Under the pieces are notes generated by a model. That model had not been told where the DNA came from. It saw nothing but the letters and a program-made list of their open reading frames with translations, and searched no databases. The position numbers and the translations under genes were made by a program. Below are positions 45,977 through 57,200 of a DNA stretch of 64,000 nucleotides, one piece after another. This DNA comes from Epithemia pelagica (taxonomy: Eukaryota; Bacillariophyta; Bacillariophyceae; Surirellales; Surirellaceae). The DNA lies in the NCBI GenBank assembly GCA_946965045.2, contig OX337228.1, positions 2,604,001 to 2,668,000 of the forward strand. The letters run 5' to 3'. Positions within the stretch are counted from its first letter, which is position 1. The number at the start of each line of letters is the position of its first letter.

Positions 45977-48474
45977 ATGAAATCCTCTGTTTTTCGATTT
46001 CCCATGCTTCTTTTACTGGGTATCATCGCCAGCTCATTTGTTTGGAACCCAGTAGCTGCTTTAAACGAGGAAGAGGTCTGGGTGCACCTGGAAGATTCCG
46101 ACGCCGCTCATACACTGTTGTTTCCTTGGGTGACGCAATGTATTGGAGTTTGTCTGTTTTTCATCCTGACACGCTATGAAATCGCGGTGCCCTATCCGGC
46201 CTTACTCTTCCTTATTGGGACACTCATTGGATGGATGGCTGTATCGCGGGCTACTTCTGTCGACGAAACCCAAGATCTTGATCGATGGTCGACCAGCGTA
46301 TTGCAATGGAGTAATATCCAGTCGTCCGTGTTGCTCCTCGTCTTTTTGCCCGGTTTGATTTTTCGAGATGCCTTGTGAAGTCAATTTCAATCTGTTCATG
46401 GCGTCTCTTTCACAAATTCTTATTCTTGCGTTCCCAATGGTGCTCGTCGGAACCGTCATGACTGCAATGGTTGGATACTGGGTTGTCCCGGACGATTGGT
46501 CCTGGAGGTAAGTTGACACGATACGTTTGCTCGAATTATTCCTTCCACTGTCTCTCACCACAGTTGATGGTTGGGACCAGTCTGGCTGCTACACTGGGTG
46601 CTATTCTGGCAAGTACGGATCCGATTGCCGTCGGGTCCGTTCTCAAAAAGGCGGGCGCACCAGCTCGGTTGCAAATGCATATATCGGGAGAAAGTTTGCT
46701 CAACGACGGAAGCGCTGTTGTCTTCTTTACGATTTTCTCGCAACAATTTTTGTCCGAACTTGGATATGCGGATCCTGTCGGTATTGGAGAGGGATTTGCC
46801 ACATTTTTCCGTATGTCGCTGGGCGGCGTGGCAGTGGGCATTGCCTTTGCGGGTGGACTCTTGGTACTCTTGTACGAACTGGACCGTCGGTTGGAACCCG
46901 AATACAACGTCTTGCAGGTAGCAGTAGCTCTCACCATGGCCTATCTGTCCTACTATGAGAGCGAGCAAGTATGCAGCATGTCCGGAGTCATTGCTTGTGT
47001 AGTCTGTGGAATTGTCGTCCACGCTTTGGGGCGAGGGTTGATCAACGACAACAAAATGATGGACTCCTATCTGGCCTTGATGGAACATTTATTGAACACC
47101 CTACTTTTTACTCTTGGTGGAGTTGTGTGGGGAAAGGTTATTGCCGATGGAGATGGCAGCCATATTAACATGGTCGATGCCGCCTATCTCTTGCTGGTCT
47201 ATATTTTGGTCATGGTCATTCGTTTTATCCAAATGGGATTGTTTTATCCCATATTCTCTCGTGTCGGCTTGAAATCTGATTGGAGAGAAACTGCCTTTTT
47301 GGCCTACGGAGGCTTGCGAGGTGCCGTAGGTGTCGCCTTGGCACTGGCCCTGAATCGATCTGTGCGTGAAGTGACAGAGGATCCGGCTACTTTGCAAAAA
47401 ACAGAGTTGCTTGAATTCCTTGCGGGTGGCGTTACCCTTTTGACTCTGTTTGTCAATGGTTCGACGGCCGATCCCGTGTTGCGATGGTTGGGCTTGGCCA
47501 AACCTGTCACTTCACGAAAACGAGCCTTGCGACTCCTTCGATTCTCGGCCGAAGCCTTTGTGAACAAAGCGTACCAAGAGTTGGTCCTTCAAGCACGGTT
47601 TTCAAGGGCAAACCATTCCATTGTAAAGATGCATGTTCCTTTTGTAACAAATGAACCTGAGCAACAATGCCAAGGCCCTGTTCGACAGGGTTCTATGTTT
47701 TTGGACGATTTAAGTCCATGTCCACGGCTGTTGGATGTCACAGACCGAGGTTGCCCGAATGAAGTTGTTTTTGAACTTTGCCAAATCTTTGTCGAACTTT
47801 TGAGTGAGGCCTACAACAAGGAGCTTTCCAATGGTGAACTCGACGAGAGGGAAGACAATGGTCAGAATATTGATGTGCTGCGTCAGAGTGTAGTCTTCAC
47901 CGCCACCGATGTAGACCATTTGGAAAAGATTCACGATTGGGAGTATACTGAAAACTTCCGATACCAGGAAGACGTCAAGTCCTTCTTGATCCGAAAAATG
48001 TTGGAACTCACTGGTCGGACGCCAGACCACAATTGTGGCTACGACTACCAAAAGCATCGTATCTTGGTTCTTCGGTCGCTTGCGTTTATCGAAGCCCATC
48101 GACGAGCTGAGGAGAGATTGATTCAATATACAAAAGCATTGTCCATGACTTCTCTCGAAGAGGGAGATATCAATCTCCTCGTTGGTAATGGCACTGAAAC
48201 CGTGTTGGCGGAGAGTGAAGCGCAAGTGGGCAAGGCTAGAGAATTCTTGGAAGGCTTTGATGAGGAGGAGATTAACAACATTGTTTCTCGGTATGTTTCG
48301 AATATTCTGCTTCATCGACTGATTGGCTTCGTGGAGCAGAACGCCGAAGATGGAATTTTGACCAAGAAGGAGGCCAAGGGCTTTTTGGACAAGATTGATC
48401 GAAACATACAAGATACCCATACCTGTACTGCAGTAACGCCCAATTCTTCTTGGAACTCGTGGAACAGTGGATAA
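45977..48474 (+). CDS. SOS1/NHE-type Na+/H+ exchanger with a frame break
   Basis: The start is the ATG at 45,977 (signal-anchor FPMLLLLGIIASSFVW). CPA1 helices follow: VFLPGLIF, ILILAFPMVLVG, then after the intron the ion-binding LASTDPIAVGSVLKKAGA and GESLLNDGSAVVFF, up to the helices ending near 47,460. The ~330-residue cytosolic tail is soluble and acidic, as in plant SOS1 and sperm NHE. The frame breaks at about 46,373-46,377: GATGCCTTG is followed by TGA, and coding resumes one base further (GAAGTCAAT). Compared with SOS1 about five nucleotides are missing there. Intron: 46,508-46,580. Predicted role: plasma-membrane Na+ export or pH control. This copy is a null allele, a sequencing error, or recoded. 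Confidence 0.85.
46508..46580 (+). other. 73-bp intron of the exchanger gene
   Basis: The donor is GTAAGT after TGGAG and the acceptor GGGACCAG before TCTGGCTGC. An earlier AG at 46,562-46,563 would put a TGA in frame. The later acceptor gives DDWSW-S-LAATLGAILASTDP, matching SOS1 spacing between its WNW and ATDP motifs. Confidence 0.82.
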
Positions 48475-48843
48475 CTCTATTTTGGTCACCCCTTCGTCAG
48501 ATCGAGTACGCAAATGTCCATGACGTCCGCCTTTCGTATGTGTACTCGGATCGGTTCCGAGGATCCTCTCCAAGTCTCCAGCTGTGTACCTGCATACAAA
48601 AAAAGGACAGTGAAGACTTTCAAGACCGCATTATTAGACAACAGATTAGGATATTGCGGTAAACAGGAGTAGAGGAGCTCCCTTAGGAGTCTATGTTTAG
48701 CAAAAACAAATAATTATCTCCAGAAACAGTCCATATAGCATATAGGTAGGTAGCATAGATAGCGCGATTCCGCTAGTCCCTCCATCACTCCATCAAAGAT
48801 ACCAAAGATACCATCTCGTCACATCGCGATCACCGCAGAAAAA
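48475..48843. other. Intergenic region before TilS
   Basis: 369 bp between the tandem exchanger and TilS genes. There is no coding signal. It holds short direct repeats (GATACCAAAGATACCA near 48,798-48,813) and probably the TilS promoter. Confidence 0.5.
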
Positions 48844-51096
48844 ATGATACTTTGGAAAGGATTCTTACGACACATGGTGATCCTTGGATCCAGAGCATCA
48901 TGTTTCCGCTCCTCGCGACGAATACCAACAACATTGATCCATCGTTGCAATGATTTTTCAGACTGTTTTCCCAATGGGTTCTTTCGGTTGGGTTTCTCCT
49001 CGTCGTCGTCGTTCTTTCATGATGATACCACTTCCTCCTCCTTCTCCTTGCCACGGCTGGATTCGCGGGTACCCCAAACGATTCAAACATCACTTTGTAG
49101 AGACATTCTTCCACAGGTTCTTGGTAGTCAGGTTCGGCCCAACCTGACGACACACCGCAGCAACAACAGTGAGAAACGTCCTACCGTTGTTTTCGTGTTG
49201 GGTGTGAGTGGAGGATGCGATTCGGTGGGCCTCTTCTATGGACTCATGGAGGTTCTGGGGCGGCAAAACGACAAACTTATGAGCTTCGACAATGACGACG
49301 ACAAAACGAAGGATCGGTTACGTGATGAGAACTGCAATGACACAACCTCAAAACTTGATTCTTCACCTACACTAAGTTTATGGTGTCAAAGCTTGAGTCA
49401 AGACAGTAGTACATCTGACATTGCATCAAGGACGTTCCAACCATATTCTGTCGAAGTTCACGCCGTTCATTTTGATCATCAACAGCGGGGATTGGAGAGT
49501 GATGGAGACAGATTGTTTGTTCATGACTTGTGTGCTCACTATCGGATACCTTTGACTTGCTATTATTGGAATCAAGACCACCATCACAATGCGGCAACCG
49601 ATGCCTCTCACTTTTCGCAAGATTCAGCCCGAAAATGGAGACAAGACCGAATGGAGGCCTTGCTTCGTGGTTTAGTTGTTTCCAATAAAAGCAAGACTTG
49701 TCGTCCAAGGGTGGGAATGATTCTATCGGCACATCACAAAGATGATTCCATGGAAAGTCTCTTGCTAAAACTCTTACGAGGGGTTCATATCACCAATCTA
49801 CAAGGAATGGAAACTGTTGTACGCCGACGCTATCGTCATGAAAATTCTCAGCTCCATGAACCACCGAGAAATCAACAATACAACGGCAACGCGGATGACA
49901 CGGCACTGGAAAAAGACAACACAGGCAAGGATAGTGAGGAAGACCGAGAGAAGGAGATGATGTCCTTCCTCTGGTACGCGCGACCACTCTTGTCGGTGTC
50001 CAAGGAAGAGATTATGGGTTTCCTTCGTCAAAGAGGCCATTCATGGAGAGAAGACTCGAGTAATCAGTCAAACAAATACCTGCGAAATCGAGTGCGCAAT
50101 GAACTGGTACCTTTGATGTCTACCCTTGGTGGAGGCAAACAGAACCTCTATCGTAGACTAGAACATTTGAGTCGACAAAGCCAACAAGTACAAAAGCATT
50201 TAAACAAAGAAAGCCTTGTCTATCGACAACGTCAAGGTATGTCCCCATCCACGATAGACGGCATTTTTCAGCTTCCGAAAGCATTTGTGGATACAAGTGG
50301 GCAGACATCGGAGATTGACTCTTTGGTCTTCCAACACGCACTCTACGACTGGATTCAAGAAACAATCTCCAGTCGCCATGAGGGTGCTGGCTTTCAAATC
50401 TCGTTTGAAAGAGTACAAAATGTTTATCATCAACTCCGAGCGTACTCCAAGAAGCAGCAATGGCGGTTGAATGTTGGTGAAGGATGGGATGTTGAACGAC
50501 AAGGGAGCATTCTCTGTATTGTGAAAACGCAGTCGATTGGAGACAATTCCACAATCAGAAGTGATGCGGACAAGGTTTCATTAGAATGGAGAATATGCAA
50601 AAGAGACAACGATGCCAGAGTCCCCTCCTCCGAAATTGACGCGAAGAATCGAGGTCACAACTTAAGAATATCTGTTCCAATAGCTTGGATCAACTGCGAT
50701 CGGCCTTTGGGGAGGGTTGCAAGGCTGTCTTTAGATTTTGTTCTCACCACCCTGGAAGCTATTCAGGAAGATTCGTCCGCCCTTTTCAGGGCACCGTGGT
50801 GGCCAGAAGACCGACGGCCAGTCCGTGTCAACGTGTTTCTTCGAGGTCAAAAGATCGCTCTTCATCAGAGAAGCCAAGCTCCCATTATTCTAGCTGTACG
50901 CAACGATCCCGTAGCCTCAAGAGATCATCAGCAAAGAAATATTTCAGTGGTTGCGATCTTTGTGGAAACAAAGGGAAAATGGATAGTGCACAGGGATTTT
51001 CTTGTGGAAGCGTACAATGACACTGAAACGATTTCGGATCACTACAGCATGCCTGATACCGATCGTGAAATCATTGAATTGGAAATAGCCTCATGA
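48844..51096 (+). CDS. tilS: tRNA(Ile)-lysidine synthase (TilS), organellar
   Basis: 750 residues. A ~110-residue N-terminal extension rich in Arg/Ser/Phe and poor in acids before position 60 fits an organelle transit peptide. The ATP-pyrophosphatase P-loop is VSGGCDSVGLFY (SGGxDS). Other TilS hallmarks are VHAVHFDHQQRGLESDGD, the RKWRQDRMEALL helix, ILSAHHKDDSMESLLLKLLRG and RPLLSVSKEEIMGFLRQRGHSWREDSSN, followed by YLRNRVRNELVPLM. It converts C34 of tRNA-Ile(CAU) to lysidine so AUA is read as Ile. This is needed for plastid (and often mitochondrial) translation. It is longer than bacterial TilS because of acidic insertions. It converges on the giant gene. Confidence 0.93.
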   Translation: MILWKGFLRHMVILGSRASCFRSSRRIPTTLIHRCNDFSDCFPNGFFRLGFSSSSSFFHDDTTSSSFSLPRLDSRVPQTIQTSLCRDILPQVLGSQVRPNLTTHRSNNSEKRPTVVFVLGVSGGCDSVGLFYGLMEVLGRQNDKLMSFDNDDDKTKDRLRDENCNDTTSKLDSSPTLSLWCQSLSQDSSTSDIASRTFQPYSVEVHAVHFDHQQRGLESDGDRLFVHDLCAHYRIPLTCYYWNQDHHHNAATDASHFSQDSARKWRQDRMEALLRGLVVSNKSKTCRPRVGMILSAHHKDDSMESLLLKLLRGVHITNLQGMETVVRRRYRHENSQLHEPPRNQQYNGNADDTALEKDNTGKDSEEDREKEMMSFLWYARPLLSVSKEEIMGFLRQRGHSWREDSSNQSNKYLRNRVRNELVPLMSTLGGGKQNLYRRLEHLSRQSQQVQKHLNKESLVYRQRQGMSPSTIDGIFQLPKAFVDTSGQTSEIDSLVFQHALYDWIQETISSRHEGAGFQISFERVQNVYHQLRAYSKKQQWRLNVGEGWDVERQGSILCIVKTQSIGDNSTIRSDADKVSLEWRICKRDNDARVPSSEIDAKNRGHNLRISVPIAWINCDRPLGRVARLSLDFVLTTLEAIQEDSSALFRAPWWPEDRRPVRVNVFLRGQKIALHQRSQAPIILAVRNDPVASRDHQQRNISVVAIFVETKGKWIVHRDFLVEAYNDTETISDHYSMPDTDREIIELEIAS

Positions 51097-51248
51097 ATGA
51101 TAAAATAAGCTCTCGAGACATTCCGTGGGGCTATGCAATGTATGATAGGATTTCCTTTGAACTGTGCTTTAGACGTTCAGAGTTCAGAGCTACAGAAAAC
51201 TGACTTTTGCTCATTTACCATACCAGTAAGAATAGAAGAATGATAGAT

Positions 51249-54200
51249 CTAACCCAGCAAACTTTCATTGTCATCACTATCACCGCCTGAGCTCAAACCA
51301 CCACCATTATGTTGACTTCCATGCAGAGAGTTCGAGTTTCTCTTGGGTATGAATCGCTTCATGCCCAGACCAATCTTCGGAGCCTTCAAACCAAAACGAC
51401 GGCTCGATTTTCTCGCTGCCGTATTAACTGTATCGTCGTCACCAGAAAATTCACCGGAAAACTCCGTTGAAAGTAATCCCCGTTCGTTCTCGTCATCATC
51501 GTGATCTTCGGCGATTGTGGACATACCGAACATGGGCATACTTTGCTCTCGGTCAGACGAGGAATGACTGGAACCTTTACTGACCGCAGTGTTTCCAATG
51601 GATGGGAGATTCGACGATACCAATGACCCCATAGGAGGTGCACCTGGACCCAACGAGCCGAGCGGTGATTCTTGTGTAGCCATAAAGCTCTGAGAATCTG
51701 AGGCGAACAATCCTGATGATGTGTCTTCTACACCAATCTCTGATGTATCCATGGCACTGAGGCCCTGAGAACCGAATAAGCCTGAACCACCTCCGCCTCC
51801 ATATGCATCTTGTTGAGTAGTCTTTAGATCATCCAGATCTGACGTCGCGTCGGTATGCTCTGTTTTCCATCGATCAACTTGTTTGTCTCGATGAGACGAA
51901 TTTCCAAGACCAGATTTGCTGTTCGTCTGGTGAAAGGAGTTGCTCCGTTGTGATCTATCCATGTTTCGCTTCGTCTGGCTCTCCTTGGGGATTGGTTCAT
52001 TGTCGCTCCAACTGCTCCAACCAGAAGATGCGGCTTCCTTCCTCTGACGTTTGCTTTCCTCAAATTCCTTTTTCAGCAATGTAGTGGAGGTTCCACGCCG
52101 GTCTGACATTTCCTGTTTCAGGCTGGATACAGACATTGTTTTAACACGTTGCTGTCGCCTCATTTCTGTCTCCAAAATCTCTGCGGGATTAAGTTTCGGT
52201 CTCTTGGAAGAACGAATCTTTTTGCTAGAGCTCTTGTTTCGGGTGGAGTATCTCGATGCTTTCGTCATTTTAGACTTTGAACTTCGTTTGCTCGATGAGC
52301 TTATCGATTTGTCCTCTGAAGAACCAAATCCGTCACCATCATTATCGCTTTCTTCGTCTCCTAGCATGTCTCCAAAACATACCTCAAACGCTTCCGTACC
52401 CGCCGGATTCTCTTCCGCGTCGCTATCTTCTTCAAAGACTTCGCGGATCTTTGCCAGGAAATCGCTGCTGATCTTATCGTCCTCTTTCTTACCCTTCTTC
52501 TTGCTGCTCTTAGCCTTGCTCTCAAACAAACGAAAATATTGGTTTTCTTTGTCGTCGTCATCATCATCCCTCTTTTTGGTTTTCTTCGTAGACTTCCTAT
52601 CCTTTTTCCGACGGAAGTTTTCCCGTTGCTTCCGTTCAACCTCAATCGCTGTTGATACATCCGCGGACAAAGTGTCCCAGACATCGTCGAAATTTTCTTC
52701 ATCAGGCTCATCTTTCATCAAAGCCCGTTCCAATGCACTCAGGGAGGTCAAAGCATCGCGGCTCTCGTCCTCGTCAAAATCTCCGTCGTCATCCTTGCTG
52801 TCTTCTGGGCCGTCTTCCAACTCTTTGGGTTGATCGAATGGCTCCAAATCGTTGTCGCTGCCGTGTTTGACTGGTTCAGCAGCTACGTCGTTTTCCTCTT
52901 CTTCTTCGTTTTCAGAATCCTCTTCCACAATTGCGGCATTCACACCTTTCTCTGCTTTTGGCATCGGGGCAGGTCTTCGCTTCTTGAAATCCTTCTCCCA
53001 TGGACGAAATCCTTTTTCGGGAGCCGGCTCATCATTCACTTCTCTTGAGGTATCGAGAGCAACGTGTTGTTGGTCTGCGCCTGTCTTCTTTTTTAGATTC
53101 GTTGTCCCAACACTAACCTCGTCGCCATGGCGACTAACTTTTCGTACGTTGCTCTTTTTGAAATGAGCACCCAGCAAGCCACCCTGGTCTTTGCCTTTCT
53201 TTCCTTTCTTCTCTTTTTTCATCTTTTTCTTGTCGTCCTTTGAAGGGATTTGAGGCGCCGGCTTCTGGAAACTTCGGGGTTGAAAACTTGTTGTCGCAGA
53301 GGGCTGGGTTGGAGGGTTGTCCGGAGGAAGCTCTGCCGCCAGTCGAGCAAGCAGCTCCATAGTCTCACCTGATAGTTGACCGATTTGTTTCGATGGAGTT
53401 GGAGCAGCACCATTTGGTTGAGCTGCGCTATTAATGGGTTTGGTAGCAGCCATGGCTTTCTCACCGGTACTAGCGGCACTCGGAGCTCCCACTTTGGGTG
53501 CAGTCGAGACGGCGCCTGTCTTAGCTAAAGCTGACCCTCCCACTTGCTTGGTCTCGGATGCTGGTGGCCTTTTCATGTTCGCTAGGAGAGTATCTTTGGC
53601 TATCGAAGAAGCTGTTTTTCCTACTGCACCACTTGCACCATCCGTTCCAACTCCAGGCTTTGCATTGTCATCATTTGTCGTCGTTCCGCTGCTACTCGGC
53701 GGCTTTGGAGTTTCTCCTCCGAGCCCAAAACTGCTTGGCTTCTTCTTGGCATCACCACTCAGCCCAAGACTTGAAAAGAAAGAACCCCAAGTTCCACCCG
53801 TGTTTTGCTTTTGCATCTTGTCCACAGGAATTTGACTCCGAGTTATGGATGTGACATTCTCCAGGCGTAGCAAGGGGGCTTCTTTTACAACCAATTTGTA
53901 TGGCTTACCATCTTCTCCTTCAGAATCCGAATCCGAGTCAGAATCTGAATCTGAAGACGAGGAGTCGTCGTCCGATGAATCAGAACCTTCGTCCGTTTCT
54001 TTGTTTGTAACGGAAGCGAGTGGGGTGGTGTCCTTGTCAGACGATAAATCTACGCTGGTTTGGCTCATCCCTTCTTCTGACTTTCCTTTGTTGCTCCGTA
54101 TTTCAGCTTCCGACTCATCTTCCATGGTTTTGATGTCAGGCACATCCTTCGGGGTCTTGCCCTTACGACCTTTTTGCTTTTCATTTTTCGTCCCAAGATC

Positions 54201-57200
54201 TTTTTGTCTAGCAGTCTTCTTCGGACTTTCCGTTTTTTTCTGTGAATCCGTCTTACTCTTCTCTTTCACGGATTTCGTTTCTTTGTGAGATTTTTCAGAC
54301 TTCCTGTGATCTTGGTCAACCCCAGCTGGTTTCTCTGGCTTTTTGGTCACATCCACGTTCGTCCCCTCAACTTCATCCTTCGAAGAGTCCTCTATGGCTC
54401 CTTCTTTGTCCTCTGTACTTTGGATGCTTTCCGAGGAAGCGCGTTTCTCTCCTTTGTCATCTTTCACGTGTTTACTCTCAATGGTTTCTTCACTTTCCTC
54501 GACGGAAGCTTTGTCAGTAACCTCTGAGCCACCTTCCGTTTTGCCTCCGAATATGCCTGAAAAATAACCGGGAGTACTTTGTTTCAGTGAAGTCGAGTCT
54601 TCATGAACGCTGGTAATTTTCTCATCTTCTGCCTTGTGCGTTCCAAATCCCCATGACGAAAAATACGACTTTGCTGCTTTACTTTCGTCCTTTGCGGAAT
54701 CAGGGTCCGCGTTCGAATCAACGGATTCCGTTACGTTGTCTTTTGGTTCTGGATGTCCTTCAGTATCGTTTGATTTATTTTCTGCAGCAGAAGTATCAAT
54801 GTCACATTTGTCTGCAGAATGATCTTGAGCTTTGGGAGGTGGGACTTGCTCAGATTCCACGTCCTTCTCCGTTTTCGGGGTTTCTTCCTTCTTTGCTCCT
54901 CCAAAACCCCATGACGAAAAATATGACGTTGTTCCATTATTCTTATCCTCTGCAGAGTCCGTATCCGCGTTCGTGTTCATATCAACGGATTCCACGACCT
55001 GTTCCTTTGGTTCTTGTTGTCCCTCGGAAGAGAGAGATTTATTTTTGGCAGATGAGGCATCTCCATCACAGTAGTCTGTGGTATGATCTTCACCTTTGGG
55101 AGGTGGGACGTGCTCAGATTCCACGTCCTTCTCCGTTTTCGGGATTTGTTCCTTCTTTGCTCCTCCAAAACCCCATGACGAAAAATATGACGTTGTTCCA
55201 TTATTCTTATCCTCTGCAGAGTCCGTATCCGCGTTCGTGTTCATATCAACGGATTCCGCGACCTGTTCCTTTGGTTCTTGTTGTCCCTCGGAAGAGAGAG
55301 ATTTATTTTTGGCAGATGAGGCATCTCCATCACAGTCGTCTGTGGAATGATCTTCACCTTTCGGATGCGAGGCATGCTCAGCTTCTACTTCGTTCCCTTT
55401 TCCCGGTGTCTCCTCCTCTTTCTTTGTTCCTCCCAAACGCCATGACGAGAAAAAAGATGACGGATGACTGTCGTCCTTTGCAACAGAACTAGAGGACTGA
55501 TCAATGTCTGCTTCGGAATTTGAGCCAACTTCTTTGTCCTGGGTAATCGACGATCCACTGTCAGCTCTGGAAGAAGATTCACTGTCAGCTCTGGGAGAAG
55601 ATTCACCGTCGTCTCCGGGTTGGGTAGTTGCTTCCTTTGATTCGACAACGAGTGGCTCTTTCGGAGTATCTTCCTTTTTTGATGCTCCAAACCCCCAAGA
55701 TGAAAAGATTGATGTCTTAGTGCCATTTTCTTGTTTCTCAGGGTGGGTTTTGTCGAAAGTCTCTTCCGCTTCTGTTTCTTCAGAAGCTTCACCAGCTCCT
55801 ACCTCCGGTGCAGCTGACACCGCAGGATCTTCCTCCGTCAACACAGAGGGATCTTCGGAAGATTGCACTGCACTTATGCCATCGACTAGATTCGCCGGCT
55901 CACCTACATCTGTTTCGTCATGTACCGCAGGCTCAGATTCTTCCGATTTTGTTTCTTTCTTGATTCCTCCAAAACCCCATGAGAAGAAACGGTTGGTATT
56001 GGTGGCGCCTCTACTCGTCTCATCCGACGCTGAGTTCGCACTTTCCTTCGGAGGTGTGGACTCATTCGCTGGTGTATCCCTCTGGTTTTCTCCATGTTCA
56101 GTCGTGCTACCTGCTACCATCTCAGTAAGAACGGCAAGATGAGCATCGTCAATATTGGACGAATCATCCGAATTCGATTCCGAACCATCTCGTTTCTCAT
56201 TTTGATTCAGTTCACTTTCTCCTATGTCGTCCTTCCTCTTAATGGAAATTGATTCTCCGGCAATTTTTGTTTGTTTCACATCTTTGTCATCAGGACTATT
56301 GACGGCATGCGATGCCTCAGGGGACTGCACGCTAGTGTCATCAGTGACGATTTCTGATTCTGGGTTTCCACAATATTCGTCATCGTCCCGGTTCGAAAGA
56401 GCGTCTGATTCTGTGTCACCATACCCATCATCCATCATGACGTTGCCACTGCTTAACTCGTCGTCTGTTGGGGCAGATTTGGCAGATGGATCCGGGTTGG
56501 TTTCTCCATTATCATCTCTAGCGGATACTGTATTGGCTTCTCCAGATGTTGTTGTTGACTCCAAAGCCACCTCTGAATTGTCAACAGTCGACTCAACAGG
56601 GAGGTCACCACTTGTGTTCTCATATTCTTCTCCATTCCAGAGTACCGTTTCCTCTTTTCCGTCTGTATCACTTTTCTCGGGAGGACTTGCTTCACAAACA
56701 TCATGGTCAACAGAAGCTCTTCGTGATGGCTTTGAAGGCATTGTATCTATATCAGCCTTCCGTTGTCGCCCTCTGTCGCTATCGTCTTCATCGTCGCTAC
56801 CTTCCACAGTTGACATCTGAAGGGAGGCATTCCGTGTTGGTAGAGATGGTATCGAATCAGGTGAAGATCCACTTTCATTTTCAAAGGCAGCTTGTTTTGT
56901 GCTTTGTTTTCGTATGTAGTCAAACATGGAGCCTGTGTCTGGTCCATCGGGGTCTGAGAGATCAGAATCAACACGGCTTTTCCGGGGGCGACGGTTTCCC
57001 TCGATTGCTTGCTGGAAAACGTCATCATTGTCGTTATTTCCCTGTTCAAACGATGACTCACGACCAAATGTTTCGGGTTGTACATTATCAGCGTTTTCTG
57101 CTTCGGTATGCGGAGGAACGACTGGAATGTCGATATCCGATGTACTCTCTGAAGAGTAGGTGCCATAAGGCGGTCGTGTCACGCCCTCATCTTCGTCAGG

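Noticed and set aside
45496-46026. 176-codon minus-strand frame before the exchanger
   Set aside because: Mostly antisense to the exchanger signal-anchor region; no domain.
46564-46580. Earlier splice acceptor in the exchanger (AG at 46,562-46,563)
   Set aside because: With the clear donor at 46,508 it places a TGA in frame; the AG at 46,579-46,580 keeps the frame and matches family spacing.
47710-48573. 287-codon minus-strand frame
   Set aside because: Antisense of the exchanger cytosolic tail.
52051-52833. 260-codon plus-strand frame
   Set aside because: Antisense of the giant gene; Ser/Leu/Phe-rich low complexity.
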